Shown here: positions 5,028 to 5,110 of the stretch, piece by piece | Numbering within the stretch: the first letter of the stretch is position 1 | Layout of the letters: every line of letters begins with the position of its first letter | Assembly (NCBI GenBank): GCA_041623475.1 | Contig: JBFJWU010000267.1 | Span: 1 to 5,110 of the forward strand | Direction of reading: 5' to 3' | DNA length: 5,110 nucleotides | Source: JBFJWU01 sp041623475 [NCBI: bacterium] | Lineage (GTDB): Bacteria; J088 | Notes under the pieces: generated by a model | Told to the model about the DNA's origin: nothing | Seen by the model: only the letters and a program-made list of their open reading frames with translations | Database searches by the model: none | Position numbers and translations under genes: made by a program

Positions 5028-5110
5028 ATGGTTTCCTGCTGTCGAATTCCGGGTCAATTGGCCGCCTGTGCGCTTGTCGTCATCGCGCATCTGTCTGGAT
5101 GTGCGACAAC
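5028..5110 (+). CDS. Probable lipoprotein, N-terminal part only
   Basis: The frame from ATG at 5028 is open to the window end (27 codons and two bases of the next). The translation has a short n-region with R6, a hydrophobic stretch LAACALVVIAHL (residues 11-22) and the lipobox LSGC with Cys at 25. This is the layout of a type II (lipoprotein) signal peptide, whose cysteine is lipidated and becomes the first residue after cleavage, placing the protein in the cell envelope. Function cannot be read from this fragment. An in-frame TAG at 5013 excludes longer starts. There is no well-spaced Shine-Dalgarno (GGTGA at 5022-5026 is too close), so translation may be leaderless or Shine-Dalgarno independent. 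It lies 530 bases after the aminotransferase stop and beyond a strong terminator, so it has its own promoter. Confidence 0.55.
   Translation, partial: MVSCCRIPGQLAACALVVIAHLSGCAT

Noticed and set aside
1-5110. Mobile elements, CRISPR arrays, tRNA genes or a defence system
   Set aside because: No transposase, repeat-spacer pattern, tRNA consensus elements or defence-like genes are visible; the coding part is ordinary core operon.

Overview
The window is the 3' part of a ribosomal-protein/RNA-polymerase operon followed by an aminotransferase gene, a long non-coding stretch, and the start of a probable lipoprotein gene. All recognisable genes are on the + strand. The organism is a bacterium of medium GC content. 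S4 carries four cysteines (zinc-binding C+ type), the L36 tail reads ENPRHKQVQG, rpsM and rpoA start with GTG, and L17 has a very long acidic C-terminal tail. This set argues against a typical gammaproteobacterium. It would fit a Planctomycetota-like lineage, but that assignment is an impression from protein style, not a proof.

Layout: end of rpmJ (1-35), rpsM (48-428), rpsK (447-839), rpsD (866-1495), rpoA (1520-2539), rplQ (2544-3290) and a class I aminotransferase of the aspartate aminotransferase Igamma type (3323-4498). Gaps between these genes are 4 to 32 bases and hold no visible terminator, so they are probably one transcript. S13, S11 and S4 belong to the 30S subunit, L36 and L17 to the 50S subunit, and RpoA is the alpha subunit that nucleates RNA polymerase assembly. 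The aminotransferase, an amino-acid and nitrogen metabolism enzyme, appears to be appended to the operon.

The region 4499-5027 (529 bases) has no convincing protein gene but is not empty. It holds two GC-rich hairpins with a competing alternative pairing just after the aminotransferase stop, a TTGACA promoter-like box at 4614, and about 210 bases of foldable sequence ending in a textbook intrinsic terminator (4827-4862). Together these suggest an independent small RNA gene. Next comes an AT-rich stretch with an 11-bp tandem repeat, a second TTGACA box at 4989, and a perfect 8-bp inverted repeat (5003-5021) directly before the ATG at 5028. That ATG opens a frame whose first 27 residues look like a lipoprotein signal peptide with an LSGC lipobox; it runs off the window.

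The ribosomal and polymerase genes are ordinary core genes. The points most worth following are the candidate small RNA, the acidic L17 tail with a slippery A-rich run at its start, and the operator-like palindrome before the lipoprotein.
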